DNA of 64,000 nucleotides from Guptibacillus hwajinpoensis (GCF_020171785.1 NZ_JAIVAE010000001.1:1-64000); one strand, 5' to 3'; counted from the stretch's first letter, positions 1-7,511 are shown. Translations and numbers: made by a program. Notes: generated by a model not told the origin, from the sequence alone.

Positions 1-141
1 AAAGCGGATTCTGCAAAGTCTGATCTTGAAATGATGTGGGAAAAGTATGAAGAAGTGATTAGGAAAGAAGACGTCCTCTGGCACGTGCCTGACCCCCTCT
101 CTTTTTTAATTGCAGTTATTTTCTTGATTCTTTATGTCTGA
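1..141 (+). CDS. 3' end of a CDS cut by the window edge (hypothetical)
   Basis: Frame 1 is open from base 1 to a TGA at 139-141. The first ~25 residues (…SDLEMMWEKYEEVIRKED) read like the amphipathic C-terminal helix of a real protein. The last ~20 codons run through a partial copy of the palindromic repeat (80-97) and become hydrophobic, so the present C-terminus may have been created by the repeat. The end overlaps the convergent CDF gene by about 36 bases. No family is recognisable from this fragment. An alternative is that the true stop lies in another frame and this is chance read-through. Confidence 0.4.
   Translation, partial: KADSAKSDLEMMWEKYEEVIRKEDVLWHVPDPLSFLIAVIFLILYV
80..97. repeat. 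Degenerate copy of the GGGGTCAGG palindrome
   Basis: GGCACGTGCCTGACCCCC matches the central part and right arm of the palindrome found intact at 1122, 2652, 3284, 7512 and 14920. The left arm (expected GGGGTCA) has decayed to TCCTCT. It lies at the converging 3' ends of two genes. Confidence 0.6.
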
Positions 142-1017
142 TGTATCGCATTCCATTTGAATGGTGGTGTGACTAAGCTCAAACTGATCATGTAGTTGTT
201 GATTGGCGAGTTGGAGAAGTTGATCACGGTCACAACCTTTATTGACGACTAAATGACATGTGAAAGCAGGAAAGTCAGAAGTGATGTTCCAAATATGCAC
301 GTCGTGGATCGAATGAACACCATCTAAACCAGTTAACATTTTCTTCACTTCTTCTAGATCAATATTTGAAGGTGTTCCTTCCATTAAGACGTGGAAGGAA
401 TCTTTTGTAACTCGAAGCCCGCTGATTAAAACTAGGACAGCTACGATGGAGCTTGCGATTGGGTCTGCGTAGTTCCACCCAGCGAACATGATGAGCAAGG
501 CTGCGATAATCGCACCAATTGATCCTAGTAAATCTCCTAGTACGTGTAGAAAAGCACTACGTAAATTTAGGTTCTCTGATGTATCACCTTTCATTAAGAT
601 CCATGCCACTAGTACGTTTACGATAAAACCGATTGTTGCAATGATCAACATTCCAGTACTTGCTACATCAGGTGGATCGATAAATCGATTAATAGATTCC
701 CATAGAATATAGAAAGAAATTGCGATTAGTGCAAGACCGTTTAAAAAAGCTGCTAAAATTTCAAATCGTTTGTATCCATAGGTTTTGTCCTGATTCGATG
801 CCTTTTCTCCAAGTTTAAATGCAAGTAGACTCATGCCAAGTGCAACTGCATCGCTAAGCATGTGTCCAGCATCTGATAAGAGGGCGAGACTATTTGTTAC
901 AAATCCTCCAATTACCTCAAGAATCATAAAAGACGAAATGAGTAGGAAACTAATAAAGAGCGCTTTTTTGTTAGCGGAATGTGTATGTCCATGGTCATGA
1001 GAATGGTTTTGTCCCAA
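106..1017 (-). CDS. CDF family cation efflux protein (CzcD/ZitB-like)
   Basis: Cation diffusion facilitator, expected to export Zn2+ or related divalent metals in exchange for protons at the cytoplasmic membrane. The frame is open upstream to 1275. I place the start at TTG 1017 because GGAGG lies 7 bases ahead and translation then begins with the typical His-rich leader (LGQNHSHDHGHTHS), giving 303 residues, the family's usual length. Six membrane segments are visible. TM2 carries SDAGHMLSD and TM5 carries HVLGD, the two HxxxD-type metal sites. A cytoplasmic C-terminal domain with HDVHIW and a final His/Glu-rich stretch (HTTIQMECD) follows. Metal specificity cannot be read from sequence. It is transcribed away from the CBO0543 gene and ends convergently with the partial CDS. 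Confidence 0.93.
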   Translation of the reverse strand: MGQNHSHDHGHTHSANKKALFISFLLISSFMILEVIGGFVTNSLALLSDAGHMLSDAVALGMSLLAFKLGEKASNQDKTYGYKRFEILAAFLNGLALIAISFYILWESINRFIDPPDVASTGMLIIATIGFIVNVLVAWILMKGDTSENLNLRSAFLHVLGDLLGSIGAIIAALLIMFAGWNYADPIASSIVAVLVLISGLRVTKDSFHVLMEGTPSNIDLEEVKKMLTGLDGVHSIHDVHIWNITSDFPAFTCHLVVNKGCDRDQLLQLANQQLHDQFELSHTTIQMECDTSDIKNQENNCN

Positions 1018-1121
1018 CGTGATGCCTCCAGTCTGTATGGCGTGTAAGTTATATATGATTATGTGTTCATGTATTGATTGTACCACTTTTTGTGGAGAAT
1101 TAAACGGGAGAGGGTGGAGAT

Positions 1122-1147
1122 GGGGGTCAGGTTCGTACCTGACCCCC
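1122..1147. repeat. REP-like palindrome, copy A
   Basis: Arms GGGGGTCAGG and CCTGACCCCC flank the centre TTCGTA (26 nt). It lies in the divergent intergenic region between the CDF gene and the CBO0543 gene. Confidence 0.85.
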
Positions 1148-1170
1148 TCAAAAGACAATTGTCTTTTGAG
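1147..1170. repeat. 24-bp perfect palindrome abutting REP copy A
   Basis: The half-sequence CTCAAAAGACAA is followed directly by its exact reverse complement, so the palindrome has no loop. It shares its first base with the end of REP copy A. It lies about 130 bases upstream of the CDF start and about 100 bases upstream of the CBO0543 start, so it could be a regulator site for either gene or part of the repeat insertion. Confidence 0.6.
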
Positions 1171-1265
1171 AGCGCACACTAAGTAGGAAGGTCGTGAATA
1201 TAATTGAATTTTCATGTATGGAAGCCTTATTTTCGGAAACAGTATTAGGATAGAGGAGGTTATGG

Positions 1266-1757
1266 ATGGTGTCAAAAGATCGTGGACTACTCTACGTCAT
1301 TTGGATTGTCACTGGTGTGTTATTATATCGCTTTGTTCCAAAAACTAAAATTAGACATGTGATTGTCGTTATGTTTTTCAAGCAATTTATTACCTGGTTT
1401 TTAGGGTTATGGGTTGTCGAGAAAGGTTTGATTAAGTATCCGGTACGTTTTATGAAGAAATCAAATAAAAGTAGCTTTACATTTGAATACTTCATTTATC
1501 CCTCGTTCTGTGCGATTTTTAATTTAAATTATCCTGAGAAACGAAATAAGGTTATTCAATTTCTTTACTATCTTTTTCATGTTGGTTTGATAACTGGTGG
1601 CGAAGTGTTGGCGGAGCGCTATACGAATCTCATTAAGTATGTCAAGTGGAAGTGGTACTATAGTTTTGTGTCACTTGGAATAACGAATTACATATCGAGA
1701 CGTTTTTATAGATGGTTTTATAAAAATGAATTTGAAGAAAGTGATACAGGTGGATGA
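1266..1757 (+). CDS. CBO0543 family membrane protein
   Basis: A 163-residue polytopic membrane protein with four or five hydrophobic stretches. The central LIKYPVRFMKKSNKSSFTFE and FNLNYPE segments are what I recognise as the CBO0543 family of uncharacterised Firmicute membrane proteins. GAGGAGGT at 1253-1260 supports ATG 1266; the ATG at 1262 is in another frame. The C-terminus is basic and aromatic (ISRRFYRWFYKNEFEES), probably cytoplasmic. It appears monocistronic. Function is unknown. Confidence 0.8.
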   Translation: MVSKDRGLLYVIWIVTGVLLYRFVPKTKIRHVIVVMFFKQFITWFLGLWVVEKGLIKYPVRFMKKSNKSSFTFEYFIYPSFCAIFNLNYPEKRNKVIQFLYYLFHVGLITGGEVLAERYTNLIKYVKWKWYYSFVSLGITNYISRRFYRWFYKNEFEESDTGG

Positions 1758-1867
1758 ATCACCAGATCAGTTGTACACACTTTCCTACTAAATAACAGAC
1801 TGCACTTTACACCTTTCCTTGTGGTATCTTTTTTATGATTCTAGAGAAATCAGTGAAGGGTGTTTAA

Positions 1868-2518
1868 ATGAGTAAAAACGTAAAAGTAACGCTTCCTAAA
1901 ATGCCGGCAGTTTTGGAAGAAGGAAGCTTTCGGGATATCTATAGTGATGACGATTTTACATTAATGAATTGTGAGATTACGGGAGAAACAATCGAAGACA
2001 TTGAACTGGATCAGGCCATTGTTTCAAAAGTTGTATTTCGAAATGTGACGTTAACAAATGCTATGTTACCTCGCGTAGATTTAACGGATGTGATCTTTGA
2101 TAACTGCAATCTTTCAAATGTGAACTTCAATGAAGGCATCATTCATCGTGTGAAATTTCTTGATTGCAAACTCATGGGAACAGATTTTACTGAAGCAAAT
2201 CTCGGAAACGTTCTATTTGAAAATAGCCGTGCGCATTTCAGTAGTTTCGTGGATACGCGCTTAAAACAGGTGGAGTTTAAATCCACTTCTCTACAGAATG
2301 CAAACTACCACGGCTGCCAGTTTACGAAAACGGCATTCGATCAGTGCGATCTTAATGAGGTGAACTTTGTGCAATCGCGGTTAAATGGTGTCGATATTAG
2401 TACATGCTATTTCGAGAGGCTTCACGTGGATTTTGAAACGCTTGAAGGTTGTATCGTTTCACAGGAACAGGCGATTGGATTTGCGAAGTTATTAGGTTTA
2501 ATAGTAGCGGATAAATAG
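1868..2518 (+). CDS. Pentapeptide repeat protein
   Basis: A 216-residue protein built almost wholly of pentapeptide repeats with the usual central Leu/Phe every fifth residue (for example LTDVIFDNCNLSNVNFNE and CQFTKTAFDQCDLNEVNF), expected to fold as a right-handed quadrilateral beta-helix. The length is close to Qnr-type DNA-mimic proteins (~215-218 residues). However, the N-terminus (LPKMPAVLEEGSFRDIY) and C-terminus (GCIVSQEQAIGFAKLLGLIV) match the chromosomal Bacillus pentapeptide proteins I know rather than plasmid Qnr. Quinolone protection is therefore possible but unproven. Monocistronic, with its own terminator. Confidence 0.88.
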   Translation: MSKNVKVTLPKMPAVLEEGSFRDIYSDDDFTLMNCEITGETIEDIELDQAIVSKVVFRNVTLTNAMLPRVDLTDVIFDNCNLSNVNFNEGIIHRVKFLDCKLMGTDFTEANLGNVLFENSRAHFSSFVDTRLKQVEFKSTSLQNANYHGCQFTKTAFDQCDLNEVNFVQSRLNGVDISTCYFERLHVDFETLEGCIVSQEQAIGFAKLLGLIVADK

Positions 2519-2560
2519 AAGATGGCGAGGCAGGTGCATTTCTGTCTCGCCATCTTTTCT
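2519..2560 (+). terminator. Intrinsic terminator of the pentapeptide gene
   Basis: Stem GATGGCGAGGCAG / CTGTCTCGCCATC with one G-U pair, followed by TTTTCTTTT. Confidence 0.85.
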
Positions 2561-2651
2561 TTTAAGAACGGTTGCGAAGTTGTTCAAAGATTTCAATTCT
2601 AGCAGCCTTGATTCATTGCAGAACCACCACCAGCATACAAATGTGTTTAAT

Positions 2652-2677
2652 GGGGGTCAGGTACGTACCTGACCCCC
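2652..2677. repeat. REP-like palindrome, copy B
   Basis: Perfect 26-nt palindrome: GGGGGTCAGG, then TACGTA, then CCTGACCCCC. It sits in a gene-free stretch between the pentapeptide and GNAT genes (2561-2804) that otherwise shows nothing I can assign. Confidence 0.88.
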
Positions 2678-2804
2678 GATACGTTAAAAGAGTAAAGAAG
2701 TGATTGAGGATTAGGTGATAATTTGAAATAATTGAGAGTAGAGCGGGATACATAGACGAAGAAGCGTAAGGAAGACGTAATAACTCAGAAGATTGGAGGG
2801 TTTT

Positions 2805-3275
2805 ATGAACATTCGACATGTAAAGCAGTCAGACTACTATGTCATTGCGCCACAAATCAATGAATGGTGGGATGGTAGACAGATGGCAGACAAACTACCT
2901 AAATTGTTTTTTGATCACTTTACGAATACGAGTTTTGTGGCCGAACAGGACGGAGAAATTATAGGTTTTCTGATAGGTTTTCTTTCTCAATCGCATCTAC
3001 AGGAAGGGTATATTCATTTTGTTGGTGTCCACCCTACGTATCGTGGCAGTCACATTGGACGCCAACTCTATGAGTCTTTCTTTCAAACGATGAAAATGTA
3101 TGGCCGTAATTTGGTGCGGTGCGTTACCTCTCCAGTAAATAAGAATTCAATTGCTTACCACATTCGAATGGGGTTTGAAATTGGAGGTGGTAACCGTGTC
3201 GTAAATGGAATTGCGGTGCACTCAAATTACGACGGGCCTGGAGAAGAGCGCGTTGTGTTTGTGAAGCGCATATAA
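2805..3275 (+). CDS. GNAT family N-acetyltransferase
   Basis: A 156-residue GCN5-related acyltransferase. Motif A for acetyl-CoA is visible as VGVHPTYRGSHIGRQLYESF (R/Q-x-x-G-x-G/A type), followed by the motif B region (NKNSIAYHIRMGFEIGGG). Start ATG 2805 has GGAGGG 4 bases upstream; the in-frame TTG at 2793 would place the ribosome site inside the gene. The acceptor substrate is unknown. It is a single gene between two REP copies. Confidence 0.9.
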   Translation: MNIRHVKQSDYYVIAPQINEWWDGRQMADKLPKLFFDHFTNTSFVAEQDGEIIGFLIGFLSQSHLQEGYIHFVGVHPTYRGSHIGRQLYESFFQTMKMYGRNLVRCVTSPVNKNSIAYHIRMGFEIGGGNRVVNGIAVHSNYDGPGEERVVFVKRI

Positions 3276-3283
3276 ATGTCCAC

Positions 3284-3315
3284 AGGAGGGGTCAGGCTCG
3301 AGCCTGACCCCTCCT
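3284..3315. repeat. REP-like palindrome, copy C
   Basis: Perfect 32-nt palindrome with half-site AGGAGGGGTCAGGCTC. It begins 8 bases after the GNAT stop. It could act as a 3' mRNA hairpin but lacks a T-run. Confidence 0.88.
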
Positions 3316-3393
3316 TGCCTCAGCAGGAATCTCCACTTCCCTGACGAAATCTATTTCTTAAGAAAATACACACAATCAAAGGAGCGGTGACCA

Positions 3394-4158
3394 ATGTCAT
3401 TTATGAAGAAAATGATGGCGCGTGTAGGTGTTGGAAGTTCAGAAGTTGATACGATTTTGAATCGGAATGTGCTCGTTCCAGGTGAAACAGTCGATGGTGT
3501 GATTAAAATAAGAGCAGGCAGCGTTGAACAAACGATTGAAAAGATCGATCTGTCCCTTCACACAACTTACGTGCAAAAGAAAGATGACAGCACGGTAACA
3601 AAATCGGCTCAGATTGCGCGGCACGCAGTGGCGAATCAGTTTACGATTCAACCAAATGATGAGAGAGAATTCTCTTTTTCGTTTACGTTGCCGCTTGATG
3701 CTCCGATCAGTAAAGGGAAGAGCAAAGTTTGGCTCCAAACTGGACTTGATATTAAGAGTGCTGTGGATCCGCAAGATAAGGATATGATTCAGGTTGCTCC
3801 TCATCCGTATATCAATGCTTTCCTTCAAGCGGTCGATGGACTTGGTTTTAAGCTTCGAGAGGTTGAAAATGAAGAAGCTCACGGTTTTGGCCGACTGCCG
3901 TTTATTCAGGAATTTGAGTTCCACGCCACACACGGTGCGTTTCGCAGTCGCCTTGATGAGCTAGAAGCCGTGTTCCAGCCGGTTTCAAAAGACAACATTC
4001 GCGTGATCCTTGAGATCGATCGAAAAGCACGAGGCTTTTCGGGGTTCTTATCTGAAATGCTTGAAACGGATGAATCCAAAGTGCAGTTTATGTTAACAAC
4101 AGACGATGTTAACCAGATTCAGCATCAGCTTACTGGTGTACTAAACAAGTACGCATAA
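3394..4158 (+). CDS. spo0M: Sporulation-control protein Spo0M
   Basis: A 254-residue Spo0M/arrestin-fold protein. The N-terminal half (FMKKMMARVGVGSSEVDTIL, then PGETVDGVIKIRAG) is the typical Spo0M signature. The C-terminal half holds the usual HPYINAFLQAVDGLGF…E segment and ends at the family's normal length. In B. subtilis, Spo0M affects sporulation stage 0 and cytokinesis-related functions; its biochemical role is unsettled. The ribosome site AAAGGAG precedes ATG 3394. Monocistronic, closed by a strong terminator. Confidence 0.95.
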   Translation: MSFMKKMMARVGVGSSEVDTILNRNVLVPGETVDGVIKIRAGSVEQTIEKIDLSLHTTYVQKKDDSTVTKSAQIARHAVANQFTIQPNDEREFSFSFTLPLDAPISKGKSKVWLQTGLDIKSAVDPQDKDMIQVAPHPYINAFLQAVDGLGFKLREVENEEAHGFGRLPFIQEFEFHATHGAFRSRLDELEAVFQPVSKDNIRVILEIDRKARGFSGFLSEMLETDESKVQFMLTTDDVNQIQHQLTGVLNKYA

Positions 4159-4169
4159 ATCATTCCATC

Positions 4170-4212
4170 AAAATAAAGCCGCACTTACTCAAGTAAGTGC
4201 GGCTTTATTTTG
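4170..4212 (+). terminator. Strong intrinsic terminator after spo0M
   Basis: Perfect 19-bp stem (4170-4188 with 4193-4211) around a 4-nt loop, ending in TTTATTTT. Confidence 0.93.
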
Positions 4213-4313
4213 AAACGTATCGCCTTTTGATTCGTATATTTTATTAGAATCAGAACTTTTGCTTTTCCAGGTTACTCAACTCATGCGAATAAAGATGAAC
4301 TGAGGTGAACGAT

Positions 4314-4385
4314 TTGGAAGAAGGATTGTTTTTACTGTTGATCGTTTTAACGACAGTCATTATCCTACGTAAAAAGAAAAAGTAA
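4314..4385 (+). CDS. Small single-TM peptide (23 aa)
   Basis: TTG 4314 follows GAGGTGA (4302-4308) at good spacing. The 23 codons give an acidic dipeptide start (MEEG), about 14 hydrophobic residues (LFLLLIVLTTVIIL) and a C-terminal RKKKK clamp, then TAA. This is the pattern of a genuine small membrane protein with the tail inside. It resembles in layout the 29-codon frame at 59469. Function is unknown, and a chance frame cannot be excluded at this length. Confidence 0.5.
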   Translation: MEEGLFLLLIVLTTVIILRKKKK

Positions 4386-4514
4386 TGCTTTCAGCACGAG
4401 AATTTTCTTTTCCCATATTCCCTAACGCTCCGACAGGAATTTATTCCCTTTTATCGAAGAGTATGGTTAGTGAATTTATCCATGAAATGGGAGAAGAGGA
4501 GGAGCTGAAAACGG

Positions 4515-4973
4515 ATGAAAAATTGGCTGAAAATCTTGCCGCTGCTTCTCATTATTTTAGCGGGGTGTCATGCCAAAGAAGAGGCAGGGGCTCAACAAGT
4601 TGTTCAAAAGGAAAGTGAATTAGAAGTTAGTGATACGTTTACATCTGGATCGTATACGTTGATCGGAGAAGAAGGAAGACTGGGCTTTATTTATGGTGAA
4701 GCGGCAACATTTAAAGCAGGTCAGCCAAACAAGTATATGTGGCATTTTTGGGGAACTGATGATGAACTAGATGGTGGATTTAAAGTGATCGGTACGAATC
4801 AGGATACAAATGAAGAAGTGGTCGTTTTTGAAACAAATGAATTGGCAGGTGCTCATAATGGTGCAGATGCTCATACCCCGTCTTCCATGCAGCTTCCTTC
4901 AAGCGGAACGTGGGAACTCGATGCGTATGTCGGCGGTGATTTATTTGGAACGGTCGTTGTGGAGGTAAAGTAA
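4515..4973 (+). CDS. Lipoprotein, DUF4871-like
   Basis: A 152-residue secreted lipoprotein. Signal peptide MKNWLKILPLLLIILAGC has lipobox LAGC with the lipidated Cys at 18. The mature part contains GEEGRLGFIYGEA, NKYMWHFWG, NGADAHTPSSMQLPSSGTWELDAYVG and a C-terminal beta strand FGTVVVEV. This matches what I remember of DUF4871 proteins of Bacillus; the assignment is by memory of pattern only. GAGGAGGAG upstream fixes ATG 4515. A weak hairpin at 5030-5050 (CCACTCC/GGGGTGG) follows. Confidence 0.8.
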   Translation: MKNWLKILPLLLIILAGCHAKEEAGAQQVVQKESELEVSDTFTSGSYTLIGEEGRLGFIYGEAATFKAGQPNKYMWHFWGTDDELDGGFKVIGTNQDTNEEVVVFETNELAGAHNGADAHTPSSMQLPSSGTWELDAYVGGDLFGTVVVEVK

Positions 4974-5093
4974 GTGTATGGAGATTAACAATCATATAAA
5001 GAGTTGCTAAAGAACAAAGACAGTGATGCCACTCCTCTTAAGGGGTGGTTGTACATAAGTTTTGCGAGGGTTAAAAAGTAAGTGAGGTTAGGA

Positions 5094-5303
5094 ATGAAAG
5101 CCAAAACGTTTTTACACATACTCGGATGGGTCATTCTTGGATCGTGGCTTATCCATTTTCTAGCGTTCTATTTTATTGATTCAGAAAGAAAGGTCTACAG
5201 TATCGAAAAAATAATAGAGTGCGTTGTGTTTATCGTTCTCGTAGTGCCTATCTATTTTAGCGGTGTTACGCTGTATTACAAATTTTTTGATGGCGAAGGA
5301 TAG
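5094..5303 (+). CDS. Small two-TM protein, hypothetical
   Basis: A 69-residue protein with two hydrophobic helices (ILGWVILGSWLIHFLAFYF and IIECVVFIVLVVPIYFSGVTLYY) separated by a short charged loop. ATG 5094 is preferred, with GAGGTTAGG just upstream; an in-frame GTG at 5082 is possible. No family recognised. Confidence 0.65.
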   Translation: MKAKTFLHILGWVILGSWLIHFLAFYFIDSERKVYSIEKIIECVVFIVLVVPIYFSGVTLYYKFFDGEG

Positions 5304-5342
5304 GAAGTAAGGGTGGAGTGATGAGATGAATTATTTTAAGAT

Positions 5343-5515
5343 GGGCGCTTTTTGTTAAGCGTCCAAATTTTCCCTATTGATGGGGGCTGTCACTCATGGT
5401 GGAGGGGATAAAGTCCTTCATCAATAGGTGAAGGTACCATAGTCAAATTGGTGACCTTATTAGAAATCCCGGAAAGTGATCTTCGCGGGGATCTTTTTAT
5501 ATACAAAAAGATCCC
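5343..5515 (+). ncRNA. Candidate structured leader RNA upstream of the kinase gene
   Basis: Four consecutive hairpins fill the gap between the small membrane gene and the kinase. H1: GGGCGCTT (5343-5350) with AAGCGTCC (5357-5364), one G-U. H2: CCTATTGATG (5373-5382) with CATCAATAGG (5419-5428), perfect 10 bp around a purine-rich 36-nt internal part. H3: AAGGTACCA with TGGTGACCTT (5431-5456), one bulge. H4: GGGATCTTTTT (5488-5498) with AAAAAGATCCC (5505-5515), perfect 11 bp. The GGGGAT of H4 can instead pair with an upstream ATCCC (~5466-5470), giving alternative folds. It matches no riboswitch class I know. H1 followed by AAATTTT could simply terminate the preceding gene. Confidence 0.4.
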
Positions 5516-5520
5516 GGTGA

Positions 5521-6147
5521 TTGACACGAAAATTAAATGAAAAGCTATTAGTGAAAGGAGTGGAAAGCATCGCACCCTTACGATGGAAGATGTCGAATTT
5601 GGATTTTACAAAAATATTGCCTGTAGATTCGTTGAAAATACCCTTTGTGCTGGGGATTGACGGGCTAAGTCGTTCAGGTAAAACGACCTTTGTCTCCAAA
5701 CTGGAGCATTATTTCAAGTCGCTAGGATATCGTACGGTTACGTTTCATATCGATGATTACATAGAACCGCGCAATAGACGCTATGATACGGGGCATGAGG
5801 AATGGTTTGAATACTATTTTTTGCAGTGGGATATTAAGAAACTAAAAGAAGAGCTTTTTGATAGAGTGAAAACCGGAGTAAAGCTTGATCAAGGTGTTGT
5901 TAACAATGATAGCCTTGTGGCAGACATCGTGATCATTGAAGGTGTTTTCCTCCAACGAAAGGAATGGCGCGGAGCTTTTGACCGAATGCTTTATTTAGAT
6001 TGTGCGAAAGCGGTGCGATTTCAACGTGAAACCGCTGGAACACAGAAAAAGATCAAGAAATTTGAAGACCGTTACTGGAAGGCAGAGGAGTATTACTTGG
6101 AAAGTGTTCGACCAGGAGAAAAGGCTGATATTGTGATTGAATCTTGA
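5521..6147 (+). CDS. Uridine kinase-like P-loop kinase
   Basis: A P-loop NTPase of the uridine/phosphoribulokinase type. Walker A is GIDGLSRSGKTT, followed by FHIDDYIEPRNRRYDTGHEEWFEYY (lid and acceptor region) and VADIVIIEGVFLQR (Walker B-like). RxxRETAGTQKKIKKFEDRYW then fits the lid arginines. It is expected to phosphorylate a nucleoside or related alcohol; the substrate is uncertain. The start is unclear: TTG 5521 has almost no spacing from GGTGA, GTG 5554 and GTG 5563 are alternatives, and Met at 5590 lacks a good ribosome site. The conserved part begins about residue 40, so the enzyme is intact in any case. A structured leader precedes it. Confidence 0.85.
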   Translation: MTRKLNEKLLVKGVESIAPLRWKMSNLDFTKILPVDSLKIPFVLGIDGLSRSGKTTFVSKLEHYFKSLGYRTVTFHIDDYIEPRNRRYDTGHEEWFEYYFLQWDIKKLKEELFDRVKTGVKLDQGVVNNDSLVADIVIIEGVFLQRKEWRGAFDRMLYLDCAKAVRFQRETAGTQKKIKKFEDRYWKAEEYYLESVRPGEKADIVIES

Positions 6148-6201
6148 GTTACTTTTGTTGAGGTAGGTTAAGTAGCGTAGGTTATTGGGGGGTAGAATTG
6201 T

Positions 6202-6696
6202 ATGGCGATCGCATATGTTCAATGGGGTGCACAGAAAGTGAAGTTAAGCTGGAACGGCAAAACCGCTCCAGATGGAATTGTGACAAGCGCTCATGGATTC
6301 TGTTTCAATCGAAATCAACTTCTTCTCGTAAATTTGAAGCAAAGAGGTTGGGACTTTCCGGGAGGGCATATTGAAGCAGGGGAATTACCTGAAGCTTGTT
6401 TTGCGCGTGAAGCGATGGAAGAGGGATATGTGAAAGGCGTAAGTCAATTCATCGGTTCTTTAACGGTCGATCATAGCGGAAATCCGAACTGGAACGAACA
6501 GAGCGCTTATCCTAAAGTGGGGTATCAACTTTTTTATCGAATGGAAATTAGAGAGGTGCTACCGTTTGAGGCTGAACACGAATCAATGGATCGCATGTTT
6601 GTCGATCCCTATCAAGTAGGAGCCTACTACAAGGGATGGAATGAGGTGTACCAGGCCATTTTAGAAGCTACACTAAAATTGGAGGAGAAGAAGTGA
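6202..6696 (+). CDS. Nudix hydrolase
   Basis: A 164-residue Nudix hydrolase. The Nudix box is GGHIEAGELPEACFAREAMEEGYV. The catalytic RE and EE pairs are present, but the last conserved glycine of REUXEEXGU is replaced by Tyr (EEGYV). It is expected to cleave a nucleoside diphosphate linked to another moiety; the substrate is unknown. ATG 6202 follows GGGGGG. The stop overlaps the GTG start of the next lipoprotein gene by 4 bases (GTGA), so the two are translationally coupled. Confidence 0.9.
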   Translation: MAIAYVQWGAQKVKLSWNGKTAPDGIVTSAHGFCFNRNQLLLVNLKQRGWDFPGGHIEAGELPEACFAREAMEEGYVKGVSQFIGSLTVDHSGNPNWNEQSAYPKVGYQLFYRMEIREVLPFEAEHESMDRMFVDPYQVGAYYKGWNEVYQAILEATLKLEEKK

Positions 6697-7310
6697 AGAA
6701 AAGATGGTGGCTCTCATTCATTTTGGCAACCGTTCTTCTTTCGAGTTGCTCTACTAATGAAAACAAGGTGGCCGAAATAGAACCAGCGCCTGAGTCAGAA
6801 TATGTGAAGACATTTGATGAGTTAGCGCTTGGTATCCTATTTGATTTTAAGCTTGAGGTACAAAATGCGGATGAAAGATGGGTGAAGCTTTGGGTTGAGC
6901 GCTATCAAGATGGGAAGAAAGATGATGATTCTGTTGTGGATCTTATTTATGGTGAAAGTTTAGATGAGACAGATGAAGGTCATGTAGGATTCGGAATCAT
7001 CCATTCAGAAAAAGATGAACCATTGTACTTTTTATATGCACCTGATATAAAATTAAATCCCCAAAAAAGCGATAAGAAAGCTAATTTAGATAGTTCGATG
7101 TCGACTTGGGAATATGCGTTTAAAGATAAAAAAGTACCGCTAACCTTAGATGAAGAAAAAGTATTAGCGGCGTATCGGAGCACAACGTCAAACGAGATGA
7201 GGACGGTTGATTTAAGTGACCCGAATGATGTGAAACAAATGATTCAGGAAGACACCGAAGTGTTACTACTCAAAATCCTTATTACTGAAAATAAGGATGC
7301 TCTTTATTAA
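6693..7310 (+). CDS. Lipoprotein, hypothetical
   Basis: A 205-residue lipoprotein. Signal peptide MKKRWWLSFILATVLLSSC has the lipidated Cys at 19 (LSSC). The mature part is acidic and charged with no recognised domain. GTG start at 6693 overlaps the Nudix stop, with GGAGGAG ahead. An array of 20-bp-spaced boxes and a bidirectional terminator follow. Confidence 0.8.
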   Translation: MKKRWWLSFILATVLLSSCSTNENKVAEIEPAPESEYVKTFDELALGILFDFKLEVQNADERWVKLWVERYQDGKKDDDSVVDLIYGESLDETDEGHVGFGIIHSEKDEPLYFLYAPDIKLNPQKSDKKANLDSSMSTWEYAFKDKKVPLTLDEEKVLAAYRSTTSNEMRTVDLSDPNDVKQMIQEDTEVLLLKILITENKDALY

Positions 7311-7326
7311 GAGGCGAAGAGTGGTT

Positions 7327-7416
7327 TATTGGCCGAATTCTCAAGATATTGGCCAAAACCGAAATATATTGGCTAAAATTTGAATATATTGGCCAAATCT
7401 CACCTTTATTGGCTAA
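7327..7416. repeat. Five TATTGGCYAA boxes with exact 20-bp period
   Basis: TATTGGCCGA (7327), TATTGGCCAA (7347), TATTGGCTAA (7367), TATTGGCCAA (7387) and TATTGGCTAA (7407) start exactly 20 bases apart. The 10-base spacers differ from one another. The core TTGGCCAA is itself palindromic. The array lies between the lipoprotein stop and a bidirectional terminator, and the frame reading through it is not a credible gene. Confidence 0.88.
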
Positions 7417-7420
7417 CATG

Positions 7421-7450
7421 AAAAGCTGCCGGAAATCCGGTGGCTTTTTA
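7421..7450. terminator. Bidirectional intrinsic terminator
   Basis: AAAAGCTGCCGGA / TCCGGTGGCTTTT pairs over 13 positions with two G-U pairs, with an A-run before and a T-run after. It serves the lipoprotein gene on the plus strand and mprF on the minus strand. Confidence 0.88.
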
Positions 7451-7511
7451 AAGTTCCATCTCAAGTTTAAGCGAAATAAATCCGCTGTCCGTGGTAGAGA
7501 GGCAGTTGTTT

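Noticed and set aside
1868-2518. Qnr quinolone-resistance gene
   Set aside because: Length and fold fit, but the ends match chromosomal Bacillus pentapeptide proteins; resistance cannot be claimed from sequence.
2613-2819. 68-codon minus-strand frame over REP copy B
   Set aside because: It covers a perfect palindrome and the GNAT promoter region, without ribosome site or protein character.
4385-4618. 77-codon frame overlapping the DUF4871-like lipoprotein
   Set aside because: The overlapping frame has a clean signal peptide and ribosome site; this one has neither.
7327-7416. CRISPR array
   Set aside because: Repeat units are only 10 bases with 10-base spacers, far too short, and there are no cas genes.
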